NCBI GenBank assembly: GCA_022749755.1
Contig: CM040450.1
Span: forward strand, 9,570,913-9,634,912
Direction: 5' to 3'
Source: Azadirachta indica
Lineage: Eukaryota > Streptophyta > Magnoliopsida > Sapindales > Meliaceae
Length of the DNA stretch: 64,000 nucleotides
In this document: positions 34,303 to 45,950 of the stretch, piece after piece
Numbering within the stretch: position 1 is the first letter of the stretch
Layout of the letters: each line of letters opens with the position of its first letter
Notes under the pieces: model-generated
What the model was told of the DNA's origin: nothing
The model's input: only the letters and a program-made list of their open reading frames with translations
Database searches by the model: none
Translations under genes and position numbers: made by a program

Positions 34303-34671
34303 ATGGAGATACAATCTTTCAAGACATCTATTTTGGTTTTTTGTTTATTTGTGGCACTCTCATCAATTCTTGTGGTAGCTAATGATCCTATTCCTTTACC
34401 TCTACTGCCAAAGGAAACTCACGATTTTCTTGAGCATTGCGGATCTAAGTTAAAACCAGAATGTGGCCAGGCTATAGAAGCGAGTGTATACAAGCACCAT
34501 AACTTGTCTGGTGAATGTTGTCAGCAACTTATCGCAGAAGGATGGGCTTGCCATGAAAAGTTTGTGCAAGTAACTGCACCATACTACCCTGAGAAAAATA
34601 TTTCTGACATCCTTGCTAGAGGTGGTCAAGTTTGGCATGAGTGTTTGGTTCATTTTCCAATAAAACATTAA
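34303..34671 (+). CDS. ECA1/prolamin-like secreted cysteine-rich protein, gene 1
   Basis: Single-exon 122-codon gene. Residues 1-26 form a signal peptide (basic K7, hydrophobic SILVFCLFVALSSILVVA, likely cleavage before N27). The mature part has six cysteines, C46-x7-C54-x17-C72-C73-x9-C83-x30-C114, with the family's CG, CC..L, G..CH and Q-x-W-x-x-C signatures (CGQAIEA, GECCQQLIAEGWACHEK, GQVWHEC). This is the plant prolamin-like domain (ECA1 gametogenesis-related family); length and layout are normal. Six cysteines suggest three disulfides. Sequons N67-L-S and N99-I-S may be N-glycosylated. Relatives are secreted and often specific to female gametophyte, pollen or embryo; the role of this one is unknown. 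Distinguishing residues: V25 and F87 (A25, L87 in the other copies). An antisense 72-codon frame is a shadow. Confidence 0.93.
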   Translation: MEIQSFKTSILVFCLFVALSSILVVANDPIPLPLLPKETHDFLEHCGSKLKPECGQAIEASVYKHHNLSGECCQQLIAEGWACHEKFVQVTAPYYPEKNISDILARGGQVWHECLVHFPIKH

Positions 34672-37397
34672 ATAGTTTGGTTTAATCTATAATGTAAGCT
34701 CGTAAGAAATTTAGGAAAGAATAATATTAACTTTATGCATAAATGATCTTTCATGAGTATGAGTAATAATTAATAACTATTCGCATAAACTCCTTTTCTA
34801 TTTCGATCGTGACTCGCAATTTTAACATATCCAGGCCTTTCGTATTAATATTTGTTGCCTTTAAAACTTATGATCCGTATCGTTGACGTAAAGCCACTAA
34901 GTAGTTGCGTAAGAATTAGGCATTTGGTTTTACAACCATGTTGACTGAAAACAAAAGTAAACAATGTGACAAACGTAGCAATGCATTGAAGAAATATGCC
35001 AATAGCAACAATTTTTTTTTTTTTTTCAGTTGTACATACGCTATATTATGCATTTCATATTTCATTTCATTAAAAATGGATTATGTTTTTTATTTGATTA
35101 TCATACATTGATTTTCCTATTGTTAAATGTCTTATATTGAATTGTAAAATATTTGAATAGAAAGTTATATTTAAATTCAATCAAACAAAAAAATAGAGTT
35201 AGAAAATACAATATTGCAAAGTCTACAGTTGTTTGTGATTCAATTTTTGAACATATTAAAATATGAGCACAAAATTGGTTTTTGGTGTTGTACTTTTAAG
35301 ATTCGAAAACATATTTGACACAATATTCGGCAATTGATTTCATATTAAAAATAGTAATGATATATTTGATATCATTTTACAAATAATAAAAATTGTTGTC
35401 TAGTTTTAATATGTACTTGTTAAATAGGATGATATATATACATAAACACTAACCTTCAAATAATATTCCAAAAATATACTTTAGAATTATCGTATACGTT
35501 AAATTATCAAAACCTTACTATTATAATAAACAGCTGAAATGTTATTAAGTGTTTAACTTTAGTCCTGAACTATTTACTAAATAACACAATTTTTCTTTAT
35601 TATTTTCTCGACAAAGATTTCAATCTTCCAAAAGCCCAAAGCCATGAAGTCTTTATCCTTTCTTCTAAAATTGCAAAATATTACTGATGAGGGACAAGCC
35701 GTCAACTCTGAAAACATAAATATTTTAATATTACAAATATAAATTGTAATTTTTTCAATAAGTTAGAAGAAAAAATTTTGATTTTTGAATTGAAGTAGAG
35801 TGGGCGTAAATTCGGTCCTTCGAATTTTACTTATTAGGCTTTTGAATTTGTGTAAAACCCATTCAGGTGGATTAAAAACGATAAATTCGAACATATAAAC
35901 TTCTAGTAAATTTGAATTTTATGTCCACATTAGCTAGAAGCGCCTAATAACAACTAGCTCTTCTAAATTTTTCTATAAATTCTAGCTTAAAGTTATTCAA
36001 AAAAAGACTTCCACATTTAAAAAATTTTATTACACATTTTAGAAGTGCGTTCAAAGCATTCAAAGCTTATACTTGCTATTCACTCCATTTCGAATACACG
36101 TGTTTTTAAACTTAGATATCAACTTTTTGAGAGATTTATTGAGAGTGTTTGTTGAGTAATTATTAATTCTTGATCACATTCACTTTGTACATACTAATTA
36201 TAAGAGTATCAAAGAGTATGTAGTCTCTTCTTAAGTATAAGTGATACTTTTTCAAAGTCACTTAATGTAAGATTTAAGTGACATCTATTCAAGACTATTT
36301 GTTGTAAGGTCTAAGTGGCTATAAAATTCGCTTCTACTGTAAAGATTTATTTGACAATTAAACTTCGACGAGAAGGATTCAAGGATTGAAGATTGAATAT
36401 AGTAAAATCATTAACGTGGTTAGCTTGGAAATGTGGATGTGTCCGCTAGAGTATACTGAACCAAATAAGAATATTGTGTTTCATGTCTCTCTTTCTCTAT
36501 CACTTTGTTTATATTGTACTGATGCTAGTTAAATGCACTTGATCATATACTTAGAGCCTAATTTGTTATTATTTACATATTGAGGATCACAATAGTTTGT
36601 TGAATTTATTATATTACACAACAGAGGATTTGAATTATTTAACATTGAATTGGGATATATATTAGTTTCTTGAGTTAAAGAAAACTCAATCCACTCCTTC
36701 TTGGGTTGCTATAGTTGTATGGTCATTGCCATCATCGAATATACAAAAAAATAAAATAAATAAATACTAAGAATTTTAAATAGAGTAGTTTATTTTCGAT
36801 ATTTTATAGTTAATTTACAAAATATAATAAACTTTAAAACTTTAATGAGGTTTAAATAAGTAGGATGCTATCATAGAAAATAGTAGGATATCACCACCGC
36901 ACAATTATTCCATGAATAAATTAATGGGCCGAACTAAAGAAAAGCTGTTTAAAAAATTTGAGAGACATTTATTACTTTTAGAGCTCAATGAAGCAACTTT
37001 GTTTATTTTTAATTGTTCCTTCAATGGGAAAGAAAAATAAAACACTAATCACCATATGTAGATGAATTTGACAACGATATAGTTTGGAGACCTTAGGTTA
37101 TAAAGAGTTATTGTAAATTAGGTTAGTGAAAATGAAAATGCTAAACCCAATCCTTAAGCACAAAGGTTTAAATTCAACGCGTTTCATTCACAAAATAAAT
37201 AACCCATAATATTTTTAACTTCAAATAAATGAGCTTAATTAAAACATCTTGCACCAAGTTCTTAGTACATTTTAAAATCATAAAACATCGATATGCCATA
37301 ATATAAAAGAGTATGTTCCAATACTTTATATTTCATTTGAAAAACTATCCCTTTGAAGAACACTTAGGACAAAACATATACAAACAGCACAGTAGGC
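34672..37397. other. Array spacer between ECA1-like gene 1 and pseudogene 1
   Basis: No gene. Holds the 3' flank of gene 1, one copy of the 300-bp unit (about 35,680-36,000), and the upstream region of pseudogene 1 with its TATA-like ATATAAAAG near 37,302. Collinear and very similar to 55,750-59,077, apart from the extra 300-bp units there. Confidence 0.7.
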
Positions 37398-37575
37398 AGG
37401 GAGATCCAATCTTTCAAGACATCCATTTTGTTTTTTGTTTATTTTTGGCGCTCTCATAAGTTCTTGTGGCAGCTAATGATCCTATTCCTTTACCTCTACT
37501 AACAAAGGAAACTCATGATTTTCTTGAGCATTGCGAATCTAAGTTAAAACCAGAATGTGGCTAGGCTATAGAAGC
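37398..37575 (+). pseudogene. ECA1-like pseudogene 1, truncated
   Basis: Homologous to codons 1-60 of the intact genes. Lesions: ATG changed to AGG at 37,398, a 1-bp deletion in the signal-peptide T-run, TAA in place of a Ser codon at the signal-peptide end, and TAG replacing the Gln codon after C54-G55. The 3' half is missing: at 37,575 the sequence switches to Athila gag. Every one of these lesions also occurs in pseudogene 2 (59,078). Confidence 0.9.
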
Positions 37576-37649
37576 TTTAATTCCTTCTTTCACGCTAGTT
37601 GTTAACAAAAAGCTCTTTAGGATACAATGAAACACATTACAATGAAGTC

Positions 37650-38420
37650 ATTGGAAACATAAATTGGCTAGCTTGCCAATTCAATCAAGAGGCAGTCATT
37701 CAGAAAGCTTTTTGATAACACAGAGCTGAATCCTAAAGACCATTGTAATGCTATCACTTTTAGGAGTGGTAAGGAGTTAGAGCTTCCACAGTTGAAAAAA
37801 ATGAAGATAAAGTCAAGGAAGTTGACTTGGAAGCACCAAAGGAAGTGTCCAAGCCATGGGATCTCATTTCCAAATAACCTTCCCATTATCGAACCACCAT
37901 TGCCTTTTCCTTACAGGTTTTAGAAAAAGAAGCTTGATGCTCAATTCTCAAAATTCTTTGAAATGTTTTAAGAAGCTTCACATCAATATTTCATTCATGG
38001 ATGCATTGGAACAAATGGCAAATTATGGTAAGTTCATAAAGAAGGTGATGTCGAAGAAGAGGCATTTTATTGGAATATGAGGAATATAGTTCAATCCTTC
38101 AAAAGAAGTTTCCAAAGAAAGAAAAGGATCCGGGTAGTTTCACTGTCCCGTGAATAATCAGCAATTATGCTTTTGATAAGGCATTATGCAGTTTGGAAGC
38201 AAGTATAAATCTTACGCCACTTTCAATTTTTTAGAAGTTGGGGCTTGGGAGGGTAAAGCCTATAACCATCTCTTTGTAAATGGCAGATCAGTCTCTTACA
38301 TACCTTTGCAATATTATCAAAGAAGTATCGGTGAAAGTTGACAAATTCATCTTTTGGTAGATTTTGTGGTGTTAAACAGGAAGGAAGATTAAGAGGTCCC
38401 TATTATCATTGGTAGGCCTT
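37650..38420 (+). pseudogene. Athila gag end and protease remnant (element 2)
   Basis: gag-protease linker motifs FKKLHINISFMDALEQMANY and FIKKVMSKKRHF (37,965-38,075). Protease-like motifs in several frames follow (GLGRVKP.T, ADQSLTYLCNII, IIGRPFL at about 38,220-38,425). Stops and frameshifts throughout. Confidence 0.7.
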
Positions 38421-39029
38421 TTCTTGCTATCAGGAAAGCTTTGATTGACATGCAAAATGAGAAACTTACACTTCTAGTTAATAAGGAAGAAGCTAAGTTC
38501 AACATCTATAACACCATTAAATTTCTGGATGAGGTACAATATTGTAATCGAGTTGATTTGGTATCGGATTGTGAGAGATAAGTTTTGTGATGTGATGCCA
38601 AATGATTCATTAAAGAAATGTCTTGTGAAATCATTGTCTAGGAAAGAATTGTTGCATGCTTTAGAATTTGATGTTTGGTGTTTGTGATAGCACTTGTGAA
38701 AAATTGCTTTATGATTTGTGTGCATTGGAAGCCTTGCCAATTAAGGAGGTTGATTGTGATAAACTTTTTGAGCTTGAATTGGAAAAGGCAAATTCTAAAA
38801 GGCCTACGGAGCTTTCTCATCATGGGTCACTATTTAAGCAATTACCGAATAATTTTAGATCACATTTTAGGAGAAAATTCTACATTTTCGATAATTATTT
38901 CTGCTTTTTCCAATTAAGCCAAAGAAATGAAATTGCTTAACGTGTTAAGGAAGCACAAATTACCCTTGGGATGGTCCATCTCAGATGTTAAGGGAATTAG
39001 TTATACAATTTGCATACATAAAATCGTGA

Positions 39030-40260
39030 TGGAAGAGAATTAAAACCAACCATTGAGCAGTAAAGAAGGCTCAATTTAGCAACGAAAGAGGTTGTTTATG
39101 CACAAGTGTTAAAGTTGTTCAATGCCAAGATCATTTATGCCATTTTTGATAGCTCTGGGTTAGTACAATTCAAGTTGTGCCAAAAAAAAGTGAAATAACT
39201 ATTGTGAAGAATGAAGACAATGAATTGATTTCCACAAGAACAATAGCTCATTGGTGTGTTTGTATTGACTATTGGAAACTCAACTTAGCAACAAAGAAAG
39301 ATCACTTCCTACTTCCATTTAGTGGTGGCAAATAGGTTGTGCCAAGCTAGCAAGGCCATGAAAAATAGGCTCATGCAAGCTCTCAAGTTAAGTCAGCACG
39401 AAATGCATAATTAAATGAATTAGCTCGGCCCATTAAAGCCTAAGCATGGCCCGTAAGCTTATATGGGCTATACAGTGCTTGTAAACAATACTCACAAATA
39501 ATGAATTGTTTCTATTGTATATAGTGAATAGTAATTATTTTTTATTATTCGTTAGTTGAATAATAGCCCGTGGGCTTTTTTTTCTCAGTTTAGTGATGAC
39601 TATTTACAGCATAGTGCATGGGCTTTTTTTCTCGGCCTAGCTTGTGAGTGGTGTCATGTCGTATCGATATTGTTCATGGGTTAGGCTGTGCCATGCTTAG
39701 ATCGTTTTGCCACTTGATTAGATGTTGGATCGATTGGCAAGATACTAATAATACTGTTTCCTTGATGGCTATTCAGGATATAATTAGATTGCGATAGCCC
39801 TCGAAGACTAAGAAAAGATTGCTTTTGTATGCCCATATGTCATCTTTGCTTTTCATAAAATGCCATTTGACTTATGTAATGTCCCCACTACCTTTGAAAT
39901 GTTGTATAACGACAATCTTTGTGGATTTGGTATAAAAGATAATGGATGTATTTATGGATGATTTTTTTGTGTTTGGTTCATCCTTTGATACATACCTTTA
40001 CAATCTTTCTCTATTATTGTGCAGGTGTTAGGAAACAAATTTGGTACTTCATTAGGAGAAATGTTACTTCATGTGTAAGAAAGGATCGAGCTTGGACATA
40101 AAATTTCATTGAAAGGAATAGAAGTTGATCGTGGTAAGATCGCAGCAATCGAAAAGCTTCCAGCTAAAAAAACATTAAGGGAATTTAGAGTTTTCTTGGA
40201 CATGCTAGTTTTTACAGAAGATTCTAAAGATTCTCTAAGATTATAAAACCTTTAGGTAAA
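39030..40260 (+). pseudogene. Reverse transcriptase (element 2), interrupted by a MITE
   Basis: RT fingers near 39,060-39,310 (ATKEVVYAQVLKLFNAKIIY and TKKDHFLLPF). A 394-bp insertion separates this from MLDRLARY and CFLDGYSGYN (39,722 on). The catalytic box at 39,951-39,974 is F-M-D-D-F with both Asp kept. The thumb region VLLDMLVF-like and beyond is frameshifted. Dead despite the intact M-D-D. Confidence 0.75.
39321..39714. mobile_element. hAT-type MITE nested in element 2 RT
   Basis: AGTGGTGGCAAA at the left end and TTTTGCCACT at the right end are imperfect inverted repeats, of the GGTGGCAAA type that marks many plant hAT non-autonomous elements. The interior is rich in GGCCC/GGGCY motifs (GCTCGGCCC, CATGGCCCG, GCCCGTGGGC) as in that group. 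It sits between two RT motifs that are normally adjacent, which defines it as an insertion. An 8-bp target duplication is not clear. Confidence 0.7.
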
Positions 40261-40339
40261 CTACTTTAAAAAAGATGCTTTATTTGACTTCAATGATGAC
40301 TATTTATGGGCATTTGAGTTGATAAAAGAAGACAAGCTG

Positions 40340-41800
40340 ATAACGGCTCTAATTATGGTAGTTTTGGATTTCAATCTACCTTTGAATTATGTGCGATATA
40401 AATGACTTTGCACTTGGATAGATTTTTGGGACGAAGCGAGACAAGACATTGAGGGCTATGCAAATCAGACTCTTGATAATGCCCAACAAAAATACACAAC
40501 AACAGAAAAAAAAAAAAGAAAAGATGCTTGTTGGGGTTGTTTTTGGTAAATTTAGGTAGTACATCATTGATTCCAAGGTAGTCATGTTCACAAATCATGC
40601 TGCCATCTGTCATTTGTTTGTAAAGAAAGATACAAAACCATAGCTAATTCAATGGATTTTATTATTTCAAGAGTTCAACGTTAAGAAAAGGATAAGAAGG
40701 GTAGTGAAAATTTTATGGCAGATCATCTCTCACGATTAGAAACATAAGAGAAAATAGAAAATTCACAAGTCCTTGAATCATTCTTGGAAGAGCAGTTGTT
40801 TATGGTTAAATCTAAGCTTCTCTGGTATGGGGAATCTTTTAAAGGAGAAATTCTTTAGTGTGCAGAGTGCTACCATCTGACTTTTTATTTCATCAAAAGA
40901 AGAAATTCTTGCATGATGTGAAATGTTATTTATAGGAAGATCCACTGTTGTTTAAAAGGAGTTCAGATCAAGTCATTTGGCAATGTATCCTGGAAGATGA
41001 AATAGTAAGCATTTTGAAGCATTGTCATTCATTTGATTATGGGGACATTTCGGTTCAACAAAGATAGCAGCTAAGGTGCTTTAATTTAGATTCTGTTGGC
41101 AACACTATTCAAGGATTTTTATGCATTTGTTATCGCTTGTGACTATGTCAAAAAACCAGAACCATTTCCTGAAGAAATAAGATGCCTTGAACCACATCTT
41201 GGAGGTAGAGTTGTTTAATGTTTGAGGGATAGATTTTATAGGTCTGTTTCCATAATTTTTCTTTAATCAGTACTTCTTGTTTGCCATTGATTATGTTTCA
41301 AAATGGGTGAAAGCTATAGCTTGTTGTAAACATATTGCAAAGGCGTTATTAATTTCTTATGCAAGCATATTTTTACTTGTTTTGGCACTCCTCGAGCAAT
41401 TATTAGTGATGGTGGTAAGCATTTCTATAATCGTCAATTTGAAGCTCTGTTAGGAGTGTTGTGTCAAGCATTGGGTAGCTTTTCCTTATCACCCTCAAAT
41501 AAGCAGTCAATCAAGAATTTTAAATAGAGAATTAAAAAGTATCCTTGATAAGACAATAAACAATTCAAAAAGAGATTGAAGAAACTAAACAGTGCATTAT
41601 GGGCTTACTGTATGGCATTCAAAACTCCAATTGGATTGTCGTCGTAGAAGCTAATGTTCAAAAAAACATGCCATCTTTTAGTTGAACTTGAGCACAAAGT
41701 GTATAGAGCCATGAAGGCATTGAAATTTGATATGAAAGCATCAAGAGAGAAAAGGTTGCTAAAGTTGAATGAAATAGAATTTCAAAATGACGTTTTTGAG
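40340..41800 (+). pseudogene. RNase H and integrase region (element 2)
   Basis: RNase H end: MFTNHAAICHLFVKKDTKP and IQWILLFQEFNV near 40,585-40,685, then a damaged DHLS motif. Integrase core in broken frames between 41,210 and 41,560, with DYVSKW-like and TPRAIISDGG-like stretches. The open frames on the minus strand here are shadows. Confidence 0.7.
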
Positions 41801-42129
41801 AATGCCCATTTATAGAAGGAGAGGACCAAGAAAATGGCACGACGAGTGAATCCTAGGATATGAATTCAAGGCAAAGGAGAAAGTGCTTTTATTTAACTCT
41901 AGATTAAAACTCTTCCTAGGAAAATTAAGATCAAGGTAGTCAAGGCCATTTAGAATTAACAAAGTCTTTTTGTTAAGCGCTATTGAATTACAAGGTGATG
42001 ATAAAAGGCTATACATGTCAACAGACAAAGACTCAAGCATTATTTTGAAAAAGAAGAACAAAATATTTTAACCATTTCACTCAAGGAACTTACTTGATTG
42101 AATCATGACCAAGTTCAGCTAGGGATGTT

Positions 42130-43276
42130 AAATTGTGCGCTTCTTAGAAGGCAACCTAAGCTTTCTATCCTTTGAATTTTGTTTCAGTTGAATTTTCATT
42201 TGTTTTTATTTGTGTTAGGTTTTAATTTTTAGCTCTTTATGTGTTATCACATTTATGACATGATGTTGAAGCATAAAAAGCTAAGTTGAAGGAGATTTAA
42301 AGTGTTTAAAGTTGTGAAAAGTGAACAAGGCAAAAGCCAAGGTACGACCACGCAAGGCCAGTGCGCGTCAGCTCCAAGGCTACTGCCTTGCATAGCCAAG
42401 CCCCCCTTGTATGCTCCTCGCGCACGAGAGTCAAGGTAAAACACGTGGCGCGCCCATACAAGGACATCGTGTGCTCGCCAGCACTTGTTGCAAAAGCCCC
42501 TGTTACTTACTTTTTTTATGAAAAAGAAAATTTTAATTTTTGGTCCAATTTTGTTCCTTGGTTGTTTTTTTTGGCTTATTCCTCTCAGTCTCTCCAAATC
42601 ACAAAATTCTATTTTTTCTTTTTATCTTATAAAATCTATAAATTCCTTTCTACTCACTTCAAACAATCTTCACAAATTATTCTCTCTTTACATTGTCATC
42701 GACACTTAATCTACTCAATCAACTCTCCGATCAAACATAAAGTTTCCTAAATCTCTAACCATTTCAAGCATTTGGAATTTCTTGTAAGAACACAAATTTT
42801 GGGAAAAGGCTCTAAGATTTCAATTGAGCACTTTAACAATATTCTTAAGTAAGTTTCTCTATTAATATGCAATCTTTCCATTTTTTACACTTGAGTTGGA
42901 TTATTGGTTAAAGTTGGGTGGAAGTTTGAAGTATTTTGATTTTGTTGATTTAGTTGGGAAGTATTTTGAGAAAAATTGAAGCTTTGTATTGTAGTGGAGG
43001 TGATTAAGATTGATTGTGGGTTGTTTGAAGTTTAGAAAGAAGTAATTAATTAGAGATTGGGTGATGTGTGACAGATGCATGCTAAGTGTTCGACAAAATG
43101 CTTGACTGAACTTTGTTGAAGAATCTTAAGCTTTAGCATTGGGAAACACTTGTACAGAGAGCTTGGAGTAAAAATGGTAGATTTAGGGTTGGTTTTGTGT
43201 TGAATTAGGTGGTGTTTATTTGTTGCACTCCAAATGTTCCAAGAATTTTGTCCAAAAGGGAGCTTGAGTAATAATC
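42130..43276 (+). other. Athila spacer (element 2), duplicated at 50,829
   Basis: Non-coding, with a G+C-rich stretch (42,310-42,485). Positions 42,424-43,198 recur nearly unchanged at 50,829-51,615. The open frames at 42,253-42,750 on both strands are not conserved proteins. Confidence 0.7.
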
Positions 43277-44486
43277 ATGGCAACAAAAAAGGGAGTAGTT
43301 CTCATGCTTCACTATAATTTGATAGTAGGCGATTTGTATCCTTTAAAGTAGGAAATAAGGTTCAATAAATTTTTTGAAAAAAAGAAAGCAATAACAAGAG
43401 AACGTGATTTGAAATCGGATGTGGGAGATGGTCGCATTTTAGAATTAAACCATGCATGTAATTAGGGACCCTAACTTACATTCTACATCTAGCAATGGTA
43501 TCATTAGTAAGGGAATTTTTAAAATGCATGAGTGATGAGGGATGATGATAAAGTGTTTCTTAAAGGTGAAATGATCTCTTTTAGTCCAAAGGTAATCAAG
43601 GCACACTATAGCTTAGCTTCTACTGACGAAGAAGAGGATTTGTTCAACGAATTTAGCAATGACGAGTAGAACAACACTATAATCATTGAAGAGTTATGTA
43701 TCATGGGAACACAATAGATGGAAGGCTAAAGCAAACAAAAAGAAGCTCTTATCTTTCCAGAAAATGCACTAAACAAATTTGAAAAGGTATGGTACAAGTT
43801 CATCTGCTTAAACCTCGTACCTATTTTCCATCAACATGAGGTTATAGCAAAAAGAGCTACGTTGCTTTACTGCATCTGTGTGTAGATAAGCATTGCCATT
43901 GGAAGGGTAACCAGAGAAAGCTTGGTCAAGGCCATGGAAGCAAAGACCACATGTGGGCACGCTTACCCTTGCCTCATCACAACATTATGTTTAAAGGCAG
44001 GGGTGAAATTGATAAAATAGAGCAAATGATTGATCCATATTCATTGATAGATCACACCTCCTTTCCCAAATTCATCTATTAGGTTGGAGGCACATCCATT
44101 CGTTCGGGTTCAGGATTCGTTATTGATCGAGACAGGCAAATCTCACCAATGTGTCCACCATTACCTCATCTTAAAAAAATCAGAGCATTTGTTAGCATCA
44201 CATTTGAGTACCTTTTGGCACTTCAAGAGAGAAAGATCGAGCTCGAAACCCAGACCAAAGCATGCTAAATCTTCCATTTCTCAACCAAAATCAAGAAGTT
44301 GATCCTTCATCATCAACACAAGGGAGTTCCTATCAATGGAATCTTGCCAAACTACAGCAATTAATGATCCATAAGGTTGGGAGATTTATGAAATATAAGA
44401 GGAGCAATTTGAAAAAAAAAAAAAAAACAATACCAAGCGAAATTCAACAACATGCTTGTATTGTATTTATAAAGAATGCATGCTAA
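43277..44486 (+). pseudogene. Athila downstream ORF (element 2)
   Basis: Starts ATGGCAACAAAAAAGGGAG, parallel to 24,341, and later shows IGRVTRESLVKAMEAK, AYPCLITTLCLKAGVK and, in the 44,262 frame, SSSTQGSSYQWNLAKLQQL. These fit the downstream protein of Athila elements. Stops near 43,310, 44,020 and others. A poly(A) run lies at 44,413-44,427. Confidence 0.6.
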
Positions 44487-44520
44487 GATGGAACTTGCTC
44501 CGTTTCCATAAGTCCCAGAC

Positions 44521-45177
44521 AGCTATGAGATAATTTGTCAACTCGGTAAATATAATAATTTCTATATTAAAAATAAAAATTGTAATTTTTTTTCAAAGTT
44601 AGAAAAAAATTTTGACTTCTGAATTTGAATTATAATGCATGTAAATTTGATTCTCTAATTTTTACATATTAGGCTTTTGAATTTGCGTAAAAGCAAATTA
44701 GGTTGATTGAACAAGATAATAAGAATGTCCAAATTTCTAGAAAATTTGAATTTTATGTCCACATTGAACAAGACGCGACAAATAACAACAAGCTTTTCTA
44801 AATTTCTCTATAAATTCTAGCATAAAACTATTCGGGAAAATACTTGCACACATGAAAAAATCTATTACACCATTTAGAAGAGCATTCAAAGTAACATATA
44901 CTTACTGTTTAACATGCAAAATATAGTTGGTGAGAGATAAGCCGTCAACCAAATAAACATAACAATTTCATTGTGGTAAATATAAATTATAATTTTTTCA
45001 AGGTTAAAAAAAATTAGACTTTTGAATTTGAAGTAGAATGGGCGTAAATTCAATCCCCCGATTTTTACATATTAGGCTTTTGAATTTGCATAAAACCAAA
45101 TTAGGTGGATCGACAAGATAATTTGAACGTCCGAACTTCTAGAAAATTTGAATTTTATGTCAACAATAGCTAAAGGA
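44521..45177. repeat. Two diverged tandem copies of the 300-bp array unit
   Basis: 44,523-44,914 and 44,915-45,175 each align to the unit that is tripled at 56,751-57,655 (landmarks GTCAAC, TTTTTTCAA.GTTAGA, TTAGGCTTTTGAATTTG, GAATTTTATGTCCACA). At 45,178 the sequence jumps to the gene-proximal upstream region, so part of the spacer is missing here. Confidence 0.75.
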
Positions 45178-45484
45178 ACTTTGTTTATTTTTAATTGTTT
45201 GCTTTAATGGGAACGAAAAATAAAACTTTTATCACCATGTCCAGATGAATTTGACAATGATATAGTTTGGAGACCTTAGATCACAAGGAGTTATTGTATA
45301 TTAGGTTAGTGAAAATGAAAACGCTAAACCCAATCCTTAAGGACAAAGGTTTAAATTCAATGTGTTTAATTCACAAAATAAATAACCCATAATGTTTTTA
45401 ACTTCAAATAAATGAGCCTAATAAAAACATCTTGTATTGAGTTCTTAGTACGTTTTAAACTCATAAAACATCGATAAGGCATAG

Positions 45485-45492
45485 TATAAAAG
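45485..45492 (+). promoter_or_regulatory. TATA box, ECA1-like gene 2
   Basis: TATAAAAG, 97 bp upstream of the ATG, as in gene 1. Confidence 0.75.
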
Positions 45493-45581
45493 AGTATGTT
45501 CCAATACTTTATACTTCATTCAAAAAACTATCCCCTCCAAGGACATTAGGGACAAAACATATACAAACAACATAGTAGGCC

Positions 45582-45950
45582 ATGGAGATACAATCTTTCA
45601 AGACATCTATTTTGGTTTTTTGTTTATTTGTGGCACTCTCATCAATTCTTGTGGCAGCTAATGATCCTATTCCTTTACCTCTACTGCCAAAGGAAACTCA
45701 CGATTTTCTTGAGCATTGCGGATCTAAGTTAAAACCAGAATGTGGCCAGGCTATAGAAGCAAGTGTATACAAGCACCATAACTTGTTTGGTGAATGTTGT
45801 CAGCAACTTATCGCAGAAGGATGGGCTTGCCATGAAAAGCTTGTGCAAGTAACTGCACCATACTACCCTGAGAAAAATATTTCTGACATTCTTGCTAGAG
45901 GTGGTCAAGTTTGGCATGAGTGTTTGGTTCATTTTCCAATAAAACATTAA
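45582..45950 (+). CDS. ECA1/prolamin-like secreted cysteine-rich protein, gene 2
   Basis: 122 codons, single exon, all six cysteines and the signal peptide kept. It differs from gene 1 at five bases, three of them amino-acid changes (A25, F69, L87). S69F destroys the N67-L-S sequon, so this copy keeps only the N99-I-S site. Function as for gene 1: a predicted secreted, disulfide-bonded protein of the ECA1 family. Its conserved upstream region is shorter (about 400 bp, from 45,178) than those of genes 1, 3 and 4, because Athila element 2 and 300-bp repeats replace the rest; regulation could therefore differ. Its 3' flank changes to unrelated block B about 190 bp after the stop. Confidence 0.93.
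   Translation: MEIQSFKTSILVFCLFVALSSILVAANDPIPLPLLPKETHDFLEHCGSKLKPECGQAIEASVYKHHNLFGECCQQLIAEGWACHEKLVQVTAPYYPEKNISDILARGGQVWHECLVHFPIKH

Larger units (their letters stand above)
37576..44520 (+). mobile_element. Athila-like Ty3/Gypsy element 2, internal region without LTRs
   Basis: Same order as element 1: gag end (37,650-38,090), protease (38,100-38,420), RT (39,030-40,260, split by a MITE), RNase H (40,340-40,745), integrase (41,090-41,800), spacer (42,130-43,275), downstream ORF (43,277-44,486). Decayed throughout. Neither LTR is present: it starts inside gag next to ECA1 pseudogene 1 and ends just after the downstream ORF next to array repeats. It therefore looks bounded by recombination rather than by a clean integration. 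Confidence 0.8.

Noticed and set aside
34450..34668. 72-codon antisense frame inside ECA1-like gene 1, repeated antisense to the other ECA1-like copies
   Set aside because: It is conserved only because the sense gene is. It has no start context or domain, and it is a shadow of the six-cysteine coding frame.
42361..42750. 129-codon frame, partly repeated at 50,810-51,164
   Set aside because: The repetition is due to a recent duplication of Athila spacer DNA. The frames differ between the copies, and the composition is that of T-rich non-coding sequence.
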